Assembly (NCBI GenBank): GCA_016297005.1
Contig: JAEDHK010000012.1
Location: 1-40,650, forward strand
Source of the DNA: Clostridia bacterium
GTDB lineage: Bacteria > Bacillota > Clostridia > Christensenellales > DTU072
Length of the DNA stretch: 40,650 bases
Direction of reading: 5' to 3'
Position 1 is the stretch's first letter. Each line of letters opens with the position of its first letter. Below, piece by piece: positions 22,841-31,478 of the stretch. The position numbers and the translations under genes were made by a program. The notes under the pieces were generated by a model that searched no databases, was not told the DNA's origin, and worked only from the letters and a program-made list of their open reading frames with translations.

Positions 22841-24505
22841 TTAAAAGAGGCCGGTAATCTTACCGTTATCGTCCACGTCGATGTTTTCTGCGGCGGGAAT
22901 CTTCGGGAGTCCGGGCATAGTCATGATATCGCCGGTAAGAGCAACGAGGAATCCGGCGCCGGCGCTGACTTTTATTTTACGGACGGTCACGAAAAAGCCC
23001 GTGGGCGCGCCTAAGAGAGACGGATCGTCGGAGAAACTGTATTGCGTTTTTGCAACGCAAATCGGCAATTTATCAAATCCGAGTTTCGTCAGCCGTTCTA
23101 CCTCTCCCTTGGCTTCTTCGGTAAAGAGGACGCCGTTTCCGCCGTAAATCTTTTTGACCAGCATGTTGAGTTTTTGTTCTATACTTTCATTCAGTTGGTA
23201 GCAGAAACGGAAGTGATTTTCTGCTTCGCAAAGACGAACGACCTCTTCGGCAAGAGCTATGCCGCCTTCGCCGCCTTTTGCCCACACGTCGGAAAGTACG
23301 ACGTTAACGCCAAGTTTCTTGCATTTTTGCATAACCAGCGCGATCTCGTTTTCGGTATCGGTGGGAAAACGGTTCAGAGCGACCGCCGCGGGCAGACCGT
23401 ATACTTCGGTGATGTTTCTGACGTGGCGAAGCAAGTTGGGCAGACCGGCTTCCAAGGCGGTTGTGTTTTCCGTTCCGAGGCTCGTTTTGTCCTGGCCGCC
23501 GTGCATTTTCAGCGCGCGGACGGTGGCGACGATCACAACTGCGGCAGGAGTCAATCCGGCATAACGACATTTGATATCCAAGAATTTTTCCGCGCCGAGG
23601 TCCGCGCCGAATCCGGCCTCCGTTACGACATAATCGCCAAGTTTCAGGGCGAGTTTAGTGGCTGAAACAGAGTTGCAGCCGTGCGCGATATTGGCGAAAG
23701 GTCCGCCGTGAATAAATGCGGGAGTATGTTCGAGCGTTTGAACAAGATTGGGTTTCAGCGCGTCTTTTAACAGGGCGGTTACCGCGCCGGCCGCTTTCAG
23801 ATCTCCTGCCGTTACGGGGGCGCCGTCGTAGGTGTAGCCAACGACGATACGGGATATACGCGTTTTCAGATCGGATAAAGAGGTGGCAAGACAAAGAACG
23901 GCCATGATCTCTGACGCGACGGTAATATCGAAGCCGTCGTCGCGAGGAACGCCGCCCGTTCTGCCACCCATTCCGTCGCGGATAAAGCGGAGCTGACGAT
24001 CGTTCATATCAACGCATCTTTTCCAAGTGATTTTTTCGGGATCGATACCGAGCGCGTTACCTTGATAGATATGGTTGTCGAGCATAGCGGCCAACAGGTT
24101 GTTTGCGGCGCCTATCGCATGGATGTCTCCCGTGAAGTGAAGATTAATGTCTTCCATCGGCACGACCTGCGCGTATCCGCCTCCGGCTGCGCCGCCTTTC
24201 TTTCCGAAAACGGGTCCGAGCGAAGGCTCTCTCAGAGCGACGACGACCTTTTTTCCTATTTTCTTTAAGCCGTCCGCAAGACCGCACGTCGTTGTTGTTT
24301 TACCTTCTCCCGCAGGGGTGGGAGTGATAGCGGTAACCAGGATTAATTTACCTTCTTTTTCGACTCCTGCCACGCAGTCGGGGTCGATTTTGGCTTTGTA
24401 TTTTCCGTAGCTTTCTACATATTTGTCATCGATGCCGAGTTCTTCGGCAATTTCGGCAACAGGTCTCATCTCAACGCTTTGCGCGATTTCGATATCCGTT
24501 TTCAT
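22841..24505 (-). CDS. fhs: Formate-tetrahydrofolate ligase
   Basis: A 554-residue enzyme of the usual length, making 10-formyl-THF from formate, ATP and THF. The P-loop-like 'TPTPAGEGKTTTT' (61-73) and 'GGAAGGGYAQV' are diagnostic. It supplies one-carbon units for purines and thymidylate, or serves the methyl branch of acetogenesis; no Wood-Ljungdahl genes are visible here, so a biosynthetic role is the safer reading. AAGGAG precedes the ATG by about 10 nt. An 83-nt leader separates it from its promoter. Its stop lies 10 bp from the -35 of the next minus-strand gene, with no terminator between. Confidence 0.96.
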   Translation of the reverse strand: MKTDIEIAQSVEMRPVAEIAEELGIDDKYVESYGKYKAKIDPDCVAGVEKEGKLILVTAITPTPAGEGKTTTTCGLADGLKKIGKKVVVALREPSLGPVFGKKGGAAGGGYAQVVPMEDINLHFTGDIHAIGAANNLLAAMLDNHIYQGNALGIDPEKITWKRCVDMNDRQLRFIRDGMGGRTGGVPRDDGFDITVASEIMAVLCLATSLSDLKTRISRIVVGYTYDGAPVTAGDLKAAGAVTALLKDALKPNLVQTLEHTPAFIHGGPFANIAHGCNSVSATKLALKLGDYVVTEAGFGADLGAEKFLDIKCRYAGLTPAAVVIVATVRALKMHGGQDKTSLGTENTTALEAGLPNLLRHVRNITEVYGLPAAVALNRFPTDTENEIALVMQKCKKLGVNVVLSDVWAKGGEGGIALAEEVVRLCEAENHFRFCYQLNESIEQKLNMLVKKIYGGNGVLFTEEAKGEVERLTKLGFDKLPICVAKTQYSFSDDPSLLGAPTGFFVTVRKIKVSAGAGFLVALTGDIMTMPGLPKIPAAENIDVDDNGKITGLF

Positions 24506-24595
24506 AGTCGTATTGCTCCTTAAAAAATCATTTGTTCTGAAAGGACGAAAACTCGCTCTCGTCTGTTTCGGGTCAGCATAAATATATTTTTGTAT

Positions 24596-24625
24596 ATTAT
24601 ATTATATAAAAAAAATGAAAGTCAA
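24596..24625 (-). promoter_or_regulatory. fhs promoter
   Basis: Minus strand -35 TTGACT (24625-24620), 18-bp spacer, -10 TATAAT (24601-24596), inside an AT-rich run with overlapping alternative -10 sequences. Confidence 0.6.
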
Positions 24626-24756
24626 ATATAAAAAGAAGAATCAAACGCATTTATTCTTTCCGATAAAGACGATCAAAAAGAGAAAAAACAGGCAGAAGCT
24701 TTATTTATAGTTTGATTTTCGTAACGGTATATCATGCGGCGCACGTATAGTCAATT

Positions 24757-24787
24757 AAAAAAAAACGGCGCCCGAAAAAGGCGCCGT
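24757..24787 (-). terminator. guaB terminator
   Basis: On the minus strand ACGGCGCC (24787-24780) pairs with GGCGCCGT (24772-24765) around a 7-nt loop, followed by nine T. Confidence 0.9.
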
Positions 24788-24813
24788 AATAATACGTTTT
24801 TTTACACGGAAGA

Positions 24814-26328
24814 TCAAGAATTGAAATTCAGCGTATCGGAGTTTTTTAAGATAACGTCGTGGCTTCCGCCCTCGACGATACTGGTTGCGGAAACAAGGGT
24901 CATGCGGGCTTTTTCGTGCAAGGAAGGTATGTCTGTCACGCCGCAGTTACACATGGTGGATTTGACCTTATAAAGACTCTTTGCCACGTTGTCGGCCAGG
25001 TGCCCGGCATAAGGAACGTAAGAGTCGACGCCTTCTTCGAAAGAAAGTCCTTTTTTGCCGCCCAGGTCGTAGCGTTGCCAGTTGCGGGCGCGGTTACTGC
25101 CTTCGCCCCAGTATTCTTTGACGTAAGTTCCTTTGACGTTGAGTTTTGTGGTGGGACTTTCGTCGAAACGGGCAAAGTAACGTCCGAGCATAATGAAGTC
25201 CGCGCCCATGGCGAGAGCGAGCGTCATATGATAATCGTGGACGATACCGCCGTCCGAACAAACGGGAATATAGACGCCCGTTTTTTCAAAGTATTCGTCA
25301 CGAGCAGCAACGACGTCGATAAGGGCCGTCGCCTGACCGCGGCCGATGCCTTTTTGCTCTCGGGTGATACAAATGGATCCGCCGCCGATACCGACTTTAA
25401 CAAAGTCGGCCCCGGCCTCGGCCAGGAACAAAAATCCGTCGCGATCGACTACGTTACCGGCGCCTACTTTTACTTTGTCGCCGTAATTTTTGCGGATGTA
25501 GTCAATGGTCTTTTTCTGCCAGCAGGAGTATCCTTCGCTGCTGTCAATGCAGAGGACGTCCGCGCCCGCTTCGATCAGCTTCGGGACTCGCTTTTCGTAG
25601 TCGAGCGTGTTGATACCGGCTCCGACGAGGAGTCGCTTGCCTTTATCAAGAATTTCTTGCGGGTGATCCTTGTGTTCTTCGTAGTCTTTACGGAAAACGA
25701 GGTAGAGCAGACGACCGTCTTTATCGATGATGGGGAGTTGATTGATCTTATGTTCCCAGATGATATCGTTGGCAGAGGATAGATCGGTATTTTCCGGAGC
25801 GGTAATCAGGTCGTTGAAAGGAGTCATAAAGTCTTTGACGAGAGCAGAGCCGTTCATGCGGCTGACGCGATAGTCGCGGCTGGTAATGAGACCGAGGAGT
25901 TTTCCGGAACAGGTGCCGTCGTCGGTAACGGCGATGGTGGAGTGACCTGTACGCGCGACCAGTTCAAGAACGTCGGAAAGAGTACTGTCCGGGGTCAGAT
26001 TACTGTCACTGACGACAAATCCGGCCTTATGGTTTTTGACGCGAGCGACCATAGCCGCTTCGCTTTCTACCGACTGACTGCCGTAAATAAAAGAAATTCC
26101 TCCTTGCTTTGCGAGAGCGATAGCCAGGGTGTCGTTACTGACCGACTGCATGATTGCGGAGACGAGAGGAATATTGAGTTTTAACGGGCACTCTTCTTTT
26201 CCCTTTCTGTACTTGACGAGCGGCGTGGTGAGCACGACGTTTTCGGGACGACAATTTTCGTCTGTGTAACCGGGAATAAGCAGGTATTCGCTGAAAGTAT
26301 GAGAGGGTTCGTTGTAATATGTTGCCAT
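24814..26328 (-). CDS. guaB: Inosine-5'-monophosphate dehydrogenase
   Basis: A 504-residue IMPDH converting IMP to XMP with NAD+, the committed step of GMP synthesis. Two CBS domains (about 95-215) interrupt the barrel. The catalytic loop is 'GGGSICITRE' with C320, and the phosphate-binding 'CSDGGIVHDYHMTLALAMGADFIMLG' follows. Start at 26328 (MATYYNEPSHTF) is set by AAAGGAG 7-13 nt upstream; a 21-residue longer frame has no site and runs into the terminator of the upstream unit. It follows a hairpin terminator, so it may be expressed by read-through or from a promoter inside the reductase gene. Confidence 0.94.
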   Translation of the reverse strand: MATYYNEPSHTFSEYLLIPGYTDENCRPENVVLTTPLVKYRKGKEECPLKLNIPLVSAIMQSVSNDTLAIALAKQGGISFIYGSQSVESEAAMVARVKNHKAGFVVSDSNLTPDSTLSDVLELVARTGHSTIAVTDDGTCSGKLLGLITSRDYRVSRMNGSALVKDFMTPFNDLITAPENTDLSSANDIIWEHKINQLPIIDKDGRLLYLVFRKDYEEHKDHPQEILDKGKRLLVGAGINTLDYEKRVPKLIEAGADVLCIDSSEGYSCWQKKTIDYIRKNYGDKVKVGAGNVVDRDGFLFLAEAGADFVKVGIGGGSICITREQKGIGRGQATALIDVVAARDEYFEKTGVYIPVCSDGGIVHDYHMTLALAMGADFIMLGRYFARFDESPTTKLNVKGTYVKEYWGEGSNRARNWQRYDLGGKKGLSFEEGVDSYVPYAGHLADNVAKSLYKVKSTMCNCGVTDIPSLHEKARMTLVSATSIVEGGSHDVILKNSDTLNFNS

Positions 26329-26350
26329 GATTTTCTCCTTTTTATGGTTA

Positions 26351-26378
26351 TAAGAAAGGGCCGACGAACAGCCGACCC
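26351..26378 (-). terminator. Terminator or attenuator between the reductase gene and guaB
   Basis: On the minus strand GGGTCGGC (26378-26371) can pair fully with GTCGGCCC (26365-26358) using two G-U pairs, loop TGTTC, followed by TTTCTT. It starts just after the reductase stop codon. Confidence 0.6.
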
Positions 26379-26383
26379 CCGTT

Positions 26384-27298
26384 TTATGCAAGCGTTTCGA
26401 TGTAATTTCCGGCAGCTACCGCCGCGCAGGCTCCGTCCGCTGCCGCCGTGGTCAGTTGGCGGATTTTTTTCGTACGGCAGTCGCCGGCAACAAAGAACCC
26501 CGGCGTTCTGGTCGTGCAACTTTCGTCCGCAATGACGTACCCGTCTTTATCCAGGTCGACCAGATTGGCAAAGGCTTTGTTGTCCGGAATCTGCCCGATG
26601 GCAATAAAACACCCCTCGACGTTCAGGTCGAACCCGCCTTCTTTTTCTCGGTATCCGAAGTTGAGTCCGGTTAACTTTTCGTCGGCGACGAAACCTTTTA
26701 ACGAACAGTTTGGGATCCATTCTACGTTTTCGCGCGTTTTTACCGCTTTGACCAAGGATTGATCGCCGAAAAATCGCTCGAACCAGGTGCAGATATAGAC
26801 CTTTCTGCAATAGTTTGATAAAAGCAAAGCGTACTGCAAAGCGGTATTTCCGTCGCCGATCAGCGCAACGTCTTTGTCTTTATAAAAGGCACCGTCGCAT
26901 ACGGCGCAATAAGAAATGCCGTTTCCGACCAACTCGTCTTCTCTCGGCAAGCGGATCTTTTTGTGGTGGACGCCGCCAGCGAGAATGACCGCTTTCGATT
27001 CGTATTTTCCGTATTCGGAAGTTACGACGAAGCGACCTTCCGCTTTCTTTTCGACGCCGAGGACCTTGCCCAATTCCAGTTCCGCTCCGTGAGCTGTGAT
27101 CTGTTCGAATAATTTATCGGACAGTTCTATCCCACTCAAAGATTGTTGAGAAGGAAAGTTTTCTACCCGAGGAGAGGAGGCGATTTGTCCGCCGATGGTC
27201 TCCTGTTCGAAAACGGTAACGCTTTTTCCGTTTCTGAGCGCGTATAAAGCCGCCGTCATGCCGGCAGTGCCGGCTCCGATAACGATAACGTCCGTCAT
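26384..27298 (-). CDS. trxB: Thioredoxin reductase-like flavoprotein
   Basis: A 304-residue FAD/NAD(P)-dependent disulfide reductase of low-molecular-weight TrxB type. It has an FAD motif 'GAGTAGMTAALYALR' at the N-terminus, redox Cys pair C131/C134 in 'CAVCDG', a nucleotide site 'GDGNTALQYALLL' and C-terminal 'FVAGDCRTKKIRQLTTAAADG'. The second nucleotide motif is 'GDGNTA' rather than the common 'GGGNSA', so cofactor preference (NADPH, NADH or reduced ferredoxin) is uncertain. Its ATG begins 1 nt after the nrdD stop, so it is co-transcribed with a ribonucleotide reductase that itself carries a redoxin domain. Recycling that domain is its most likely job. Confidence 0.9.
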   Translation of the reverse strand: MTDVIVIGAGTAGMTAALYALRNGKSVTVFEQETIGGQIASSPRVENFPSQQSLSGIELSDKLFEQITAHGAELELGKVLGVEKKAEGRFVVTSEYGKYESKAVILAGGVHHKKIRLPREDELVGNGISYCAVCDGAFYKDKDVALIGDGNTALQYALLLSNYCRKVYICTWFERFFGDQSLVKAVKTRENVEWIPNCSLKGFVADEKLTGLNFGYREKEGGFDLNVEGCFIAIGQIPDNKAFANLVDLDKDGYVIADESCTTRTPGFFVAGDCRTKKIRQLTTAAADGACAAVAAGNYIETLA

Positions 27299-27299
27299 A

Positions 27300-29678
27300 T
27301 TACTTCACCGAATCGATATATTTTTTAATATTACTTACGTTCTGAACGCGAGTAATGGAGTTGTCTCCCAGTATGACGAGGGTGGGCGCCTGCACGACGC
27401 CGTAGGCGGTCGCCGTTTCCGGTTCGTCTTCCGCATAGATCTTCCGATAGCTGATCCCCGCTTTGTCGAGCATGGCTCCGGCCATCTTGCAGTTGGGGCA
27501 AGTCTTGGTGGCGACCAAAACGTATTCGGTCGTGCCGGCGCTTTCGCAAGAGCAGGTCTCGGCGGGAGCCGCGACTTCTTCTTTTACGTCCGCCTTATGC
27601 AATTTGCTTCCGGCAATATCGTATTCCACACGGTCGGCAAATTCCTGACGCTTTCCGTCGTTCCAGTTCTGAACGGGACGATAATAACCGGTAATACGGC
27701 TATAAACCTCGGTCGTCTCGCCGCAAATGGGGCAGGTATATTGTTCGCCCACGAGGTATCCGTGATTTTTGCAGACGGAATAGGTGGGAGAAATGGTATA
27801 GTAGGGCAGTTTGTAGTTCTGTGCGATCTTTCTGACCAGGTCGGCAGCGCTCTTCCAGGTGGGCATCTTTTCGCCGATGAAGGCATGGAAGACGGTGCCG
27901 GAAGTGTAGAGGGTCTGTAACTCGTCCTGAATGTCAAGCGCTTCGAAGATGTCCTGGGTGTAACCGACGGGCAGGTGCGAAGAGTTGGTGTAATAAGGCG
28001 TGCCGTTGTCCTGGGCTGCCGTAATGATGTCGGGATAACGCGCCTTGTCGTGCTTGGCGAAACGGTAAGTGGTGGACTCGGCCGGGGTCGCTTCGAGGTT
28101 ATAGAGGTCGCCGTACTTTTCTTGGTAATCAGAGAGGCGTTCGCGCATGAAGTTGAGGACGTTTTTGGTAAATTCCTGCGTTTCGGGATGCGTCATATCT
28201 TTACGGAGCCACTTGGCGTTGAGACCGACTTCGTTCATACCGATCAGACCGATGGTCGAGAAATGGTTGGAGAAGGTGCCGAGATATCTCTTGGTGTACG
28301 GATACAGACCGCCGTTCAAAAGGTCGGTAATGATCTTTCTCTTAACGGAAAGGCTACGGGCGCTGATGTCCATCAGACGGGCGAGTCGATCATAAAAATC
28401 TTTTTCGTCCTTGGCAAGGTAAGCGATACGGGGCATATTGATGGTAACGACGCCGATAGAGCCGGTGCTCTCGCCGCTTCCGAAAAAGCCGCCGGACTTT
28501 TTACGAAGTTCTCTGAGGTCGAGACGAAGACGGCAGCACATGGAACGTACGTCAGAGGGTTGCATGTCGCTGTTGATGTAGTTGCTGAAATAGGGAGTGC
28601 CGTATTTTGCCGTCATCTCGAAGAGAAGACGATTGTTTTCCGTTTCGGACCAGTCGAAGTCGCGGGTAATAGAGTAGGTCGGGATGGGATATTGGAAGCC
28701 TCTTCCGTTGGCGTCGCCTTCGATCATCGTTTCTATGAAGGCTTTGTTAACCATGTCCATTTCTTTTTGGCAATCTTTATAGCAGAAGTCCATATCTTTG
28801 CCGCCGACGATGGCCGGGAGTTCGGCAAGGTCGTTCGGAACTACCCAGTCGAGGGTAATATTGGAAAACGGTGCCTGCGTGCCCCAACGAGAGGGAGTGT
28901 TTACGCCGAAGATAAAGCTCTCTATGCACTTCTTGACTTCCCTGTACGAGAGGTTATCCGCCTTGACGAAAGGAGCAAGATAGGTATCGAAGGAGGAGAA
29001 AGCTTGCGCGCCCGCCCATTCGTTCTGCATGATACCAAGGAAGTTGACCATCTGATTGCAGAGGGTGGCAAGGTGTTTTGCCGGAGCCGAAGTGATCTTG
29101 CCGGTAACGCCGCCGAGGCCTTCGCGGATGAGCTGCTTTAAAGACCAACCGGCACAATAGCCGGTGAGCATACTCAGATCGTGCAAGTGGATATCGGCGT
29201 TGCGGTGCGCATTGGCGACTTCTTCGTCGTAGATCTCGCTCAACCAATAGTTGGCGGTGATAGCGCCGGAGTTGGAAAGGATCAGGCCGCCGACCGAATA
29301 GGTCACGGTGCTGTTTTCTTTAACGCGCCAGTCGGAGACCTTAACGTAGCTGTCGACAAGTTCTTTATAGTTAAGGATGTTCGCGCGAACGTTACGTACC
29401 TTTTCGCGTTGTTTGCGGTACAGGATATAAGCCTTGGCCACGTCCGCATAACCCGCCTGGACGAGGACGGCTTCAACGCTGTCCTGAATGTCTTCGACGG
29501 TGATCTTCCCGTCTTTAATTTTAGGCTCGAAGTCGCTGGTAACGCGCAGAGCGAGCATATTGATGACAGACGGATGATATTGTTTATTCTGACCTTTGAA
29601 AGCCGCTTCGATAGCATTGGCGATCTTGGCGATGTCGAATTCGACTACTTTGCCGTCTCTTTTTAATACTTGATACAT
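27300..29678 (-). CDS. nrdD: Anaerobic ribonucleoside-triphosphate reductase with C-terminal redoxin domain
   Basis: A 792-residue class III ribonucleotide reductase making dNTPs without oxygen. An ATP cone starts at residue 1 ('YQVLKRDGKVVEFDIAKIANAIEAAF'). The core has 'GYCAGWSLKQ' and 'CCRLRLDLREL' Cys sites, a zinc-type 'CPICG' and the glycyl-radical loop 'RITGYY' with G664. Residues about 715-792 form an added thioredoxin/glutaredoxin-like domain with 'CPNC' (727-730) and 'VVQAPTLVI', containing the cis-Pro typical of the fold. The usual NrdD is about 600-720 residues, so this is a fusion. A redoxin reductant, rather than formate, has been shown for some class III enzymes. GGGAGG precedes the ATG, and nrdG is 57 bp upstream. 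Confidence 0.95.
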   Translation of the reverse strand: MYQVLKRDGKVVEFDIAKIANAIEAAFKGQNKQYHPSVINMLALRVTSDFEPKIKDGKITVEDIQDSVEAVLVQAGYADVAKAYILYRKQREKVRNVRANILNYKELVDSYVKVSDWRVKENSTVTYSVGGLILSNSGAITANYWLSEIYDEEVANAHRNADIHLHDLSMLTGYCAGWSLKQLIREGLGGVTGKITSAPAKHLATLCNQMVNFLGIMQNEWAGAQAFSSFDTYLAPFVKADNLSYREVKKCIESFIFGVNTPSRWGTQAPFSNITLDWVVPNDLAELPAIVGGKDMDFCYKDCQKEMDMVNKAFIETMIEGDANGRGFQYPIPTYSITRDFDWSETENNRLLFEMTAKYGTPYFSNYINSDMQPSDVRSMCCRLRLDLRELRKKSGGFFGSGESTGSIGVVTINMPRIAYLAKDEKDFYDRLARLMDISARSLSVKRKIITDLLNGGLYPYTKRYLGTFSNHFSTIGLIGMNEVGLNAKWLRKDMTHPETQEFTKNVLNFMRERLSDYQEKYGDLYNLEATPAESTTYRFAKHDKARYPDIITAAQDNGTPYYTNSSHLPVGYTQDIFEALDIQDELQTLYTSGTVFHAFIGEKMPTWKSAADLVRKIAQNYKLPYYTISPTYSVCKNHGYLVGEQYTCPICGETTEVYSRITGYYRPVQNWNDGKRQEFADRVEYDIAGSKLHKADVKEEVAAPAETCSCESAGTTEYVLVATKTCPNCKMAGAMLDKAGISYRKIYAEDEPETATAYGVVQAPTLVILGDNSITRVQNVSNIKKYIDSVK

Positions 29679-29735
29679 ATATTCCTCCCTTTTCTTTTTC
29701 CTTTTGTTTTTACTGTATTTTCCTTTAATTAAGAC

Positions 29736-30422
29736 CTATTTCCCTCGGATCTCCGTAGCCGGAATCATGAGGCGGGCTTCTTCGGCGAACGCCGTCATTT
29801 CTTCGTCGCTGCACGGCCCGACGCCTGTCCCCAGGATGGCGCCGCTGTCTGTGAACTTCTGCAAGAAATATTTTTTCGCGCCCTTTATCATTTCTCCGAT
29901 CGCCAGAAAATCGCCTGTGTCGTGAAATCCTTTGACGACCGTCGTCCGGAACTCGTACTCCGGCGCGCGCGTTATAAGTAAGGATATAGACTCGCGGATC
30001 GCGTTGAGATCAACGTTTACTCCCGCGGTGGAGGCGTATTTCTCGGCACGATTCTTGACGTCCATGGCAAAGTAATCGACGAGGTTCTCGTCAAGAAGCG
30101 TTTTTACGACGTCCGGGCGCGCCCCGTTGGTGTCCAATTTGACCGCGAACCCTTTTTCTTTTATCTTTCTGATGAAAGGGATCAGATCTTTTTGAAGAGT
30201 CGGTTCCCCACCCGTAATGGCCACGCCGTCCAAAACGCCCTTTCTCTTGTCAAGATAGGCGAAAAAATCGGCTTCGCTCACTTCGTCCGGCCGCTTACCC
30301 ACAACCAACCCGGCATTGTGACAGAAAGGACAACGGAAGTTACAACCAAAGGTAAAGACGGTGCACGCCACTCTTTCGGGAAAGTCCAGCAAAGTCAATT
30401 TCTGTAAGCCGCTTATTCTCAT
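29736..30422 (-). CDS. nrdG: Anaerobic ribonucleotide reductase activating protein
   Basis: A 228-residue radical-SAM enzyme with the cluster motif C27-x3-C31-x2-C34 ('CNFRCPFC'), S-adenosylmethionine-site 'ITGGEPTLQKDL' and 'KLDTNGARPD'. It installs the glycyl radical on NrdD. It is longer than the E. coli NrdG (about 154) and similar to the pflA-like NrdG common in Clostridia. First gene of nrdG-nrdD-trxB. A good promoter lies 27 bp upstream, and GGGAGGGGG provides a strong ribosome site. Confidence 0.93.
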   Translation of the reverse strand: MRISGLQKLTLLDFPERVACTVFTFGCNFRCPFCHNAGLVVGKRPDEVSEADFFAYLDKRKGVLDGVAITGGEPTLQKDLIPFIRKIKEKGFAVKLDTNGARPDVVKTLLDENLVDYFAMDVKNRAEKYASTAGVNVDLNAIRESISLLITRAPEYEFRTTVVKGFHDTGDFLAIGEMIKGAKKYFLQKFTDSGAILGTGVGPCSDEEMTAFAEEARLMIPATEIRGK

Positions 30423-30448
30423 CGTCCCCCTCCCAGTCTTCGGTACGG

Positions 30449-30477
30449 ATTATAGCACGGCTTAATTATATCGTAAA
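30449..30477 (-). promoter_or_regulatory. nrdG-nrdD-trxB promoter
   Basis: Minus strand -35 TTTACG (30477-30472), 17-bp spacer, -10 TATAAT (30454-30449). No NrdR box was recognised next to it. Confidence 0.7.
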
Positions 30478-30531
30478 GTGATTTAGTCACATTTTATAAG
30501 AAATAAAAATTTTTCCTAAAAACACAACATC

Positions 30532-30560
30532 TTGTGGTTAAAAAAGGAATAAGACCACAA
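30532..30560. repeat. Inverted repeat in the nrdG-hsp20 gap
   Basis: TTGTGGT (30532-30538) and ACCACAA (30554-30560), perfect 7-bp arms with a 15-nt loop. No T-run on either strand; role unknown. Confidence 0.4.
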
Positions 30561-30605
30561 TATGTAGGATACGTCGAAATTTTGTATCCAAGAATACCGT
30601 TTGCG

Positions 30606-30621
30606 TTTTTCACGTGGAAAA
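30606..30621 (+). promoter_or_regulatory. Degenerate parS-like site
   Basis: TTTTTCACGTGGAAAA shares the CACGTG core and 13 of 16 bases with parS and keeps approximate symmetry. It is intergenic and about 16 kb from dnaA, within the zone where secondary parS sites often lie. Three mismatches may abolish ParB binding. Confidence 0.3.
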
Positions 30622-30923
30622 CAACGGAAAAAAGTCCGGAAAAGGAAGAAAATAAAAAAATCAATCAGAAAATGACGGAGCGCGGCAGAACAAAACCGGC
30701 CGGAAGCAAAAACAGTATCGTGCAAAAAAGAATTTCATCGACGTTTTAGTTGCGGCGACGGACGAAAATACCCTCGCGGCGAAGCGCAAGAGGGCGAAAA
30801 GAAAGAGAAGGGCAAGGATATAACAAAGAACGCGCGCGAGGGAGAATAACGAAGTAAGAACGGATGTTTATTCTCATTCCAAGAGGGAAAAATTAAAATA
30901 ATCATAAAAATTTTCAGGAAAGG

Positions 30924-30952
30924 TTGACAAAGAAAAAGGGGCGTGCTATGAT
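30924..30952 (+). promoter_or_regulatory. hsp20 promoter
   Basis: -35 TTGACA (30924-30929), 17-bp spacer, -10 TATGAT (30947-30952): a strong vegetative promoter immediately followed by the CIRCE operator. Confidence 0.88.
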
Positions 30953-30953
30953 A

Positions 30954-30980
30954 TTAGCAGTCAATGGCAGAGAGTGCTAA
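30954..30980 (+). promoter_or_regulatory. CIRCE element (HrcA operator)
   Basis: TTAGCAGTC (30954-30962), 9 bp, GAGTGCTAA (30972-30980). It matches the CIRCE consensus TTAGCACTC-N9-GAGTGCTAA with one mismatch in the left arm and covers the predicted transcription start, so HrcA should repress hsp20 until heat shock. Confidence 0.93.
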
Positions 30981-31033
30981 CAGAATAAAGGCACGTCTGC
31001 TAAGACAAATAAATGAAAAGGAGAATTTCAAAA

Positions 31034-31441
31034 ATGAAAAATTACATCATTAAGCATAACAACGGTAGCGACTTGTTCGACGGCTTCGACGGATTTTTCC
31101 GTCCTTTCTATACCGTCAACAAAGATCTGATGCGTACGGACGTACGCGAGACGGAAACGGAATTCGTTTTCGACGTGGAAGTGCCGGGATTTAATAAAGA
31201 AGACATCTCGGTAACGTACGACGACGGTTACGTATCTGTCACGGCAAAAAGAGAAGAAAAAGAAGAGGACAAAGATAACTACTTGCGGCGCGAAAGGAAC
31301 TGTTCTTGCGAGCGTAGTTTCTATGTAGGCGAGATCGAAAAGTCGATGATCAAAGCAAAATACGAAAATGGCGTTCTGACTTTGACGATCCCGAAAGAAG
31401 TGCCGAAAAAGCCGGAGTCCCACGTTATTGCCATCGATTAA
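31034..31441 (+). CDS. Small heat-shock protein Hsp20
   Basis: A 135-residue alpha-crystallin-type chaperone that binds unfolding proteins. The alpha-crystallin domain starts at 'MRTDVRETETEFVFDVEVPGFNKEDISVTYDDGYVSVTAKRE'. It ends with 'KYENGVLTLTIPKEVPKK', the conserved G-x-L segment. The ATG at 31034 is placed 10 nt after AAAAGGAG; an upstream ATG at 31013 would precede that site. Single gene between a CIRCE promoter and its own terminator. Confidence 0.94.
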   Translation: MKNYIIKHNNGSDLFDGFDGFFRPFYTVNKDLMRTDVRETETEFVFDVEVPGFNKEDISVTYDDGYVSVTAKREEKEEDKDNYLRRERNCSCERSFYVGEIEKSMIKAKYENGVLTLTIPKEVPKKPESHVIAID

Positions 31442-31478
31442 AACAACGCGTCAACCCCCATTTCTTTTATCCCGCAGA

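Larger units (their letters stand above)
24506..24813 (-). other. Intergenic region guaB-fhs
   Basis: 308 bp holding the guaB terminator (24757-24787), the fhs promoter (24596-24625) and an 83-nt fhs leader. The leader can form a short GACGA/TCGTC stem but does not match the THF riboswitch pattern as I know it. Nothing else recognised. Confidence 0.5.
30423..31033 (+). other. Long intergenic region nrdG-hsp20
   Basis: About 610 bp between divergent genes. It holds the nrdG promoter, a TTGTGGT/ACCACAA hairpin (30532-30560), a degenerate parS-like site (30606-30621), a purine-rich stretch (about 30620-30900) and the CIRCE-controlled hsp20 promoter. A 71-codon frame at 30534-30749 is Lys/Arg-rich, low complexity and lacks a ribosome site, so I do not call it. 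Confidence 0.5.

Noticed and set aside
24506..24589. fhs leader as a THF riboswitch
   Set aside because: The 83-nt leader lacks the conserved elements I know for that class and forms only a short stem.
24859..25782. 307-codon open frame on the + strand
   Set aside because: Antisense to guaB, which has clear IMPDH motifs; no start signal.
27975..29141. 388-codon open frame on the + strand
   Set aside because: Lies entirely antisense to nrdD, has no ribosome site and no recognisable motifs; it is a shadow of the GC-rich codon pattern of nrdD.
30534..30749. 71-codon basic ORF in the nrdG-hsp20 gap
   Set aside because: Low-complexity Lys/Glu/Arg-rich, no Shine-Dalgarno or promoter, and contains the parS-like site.
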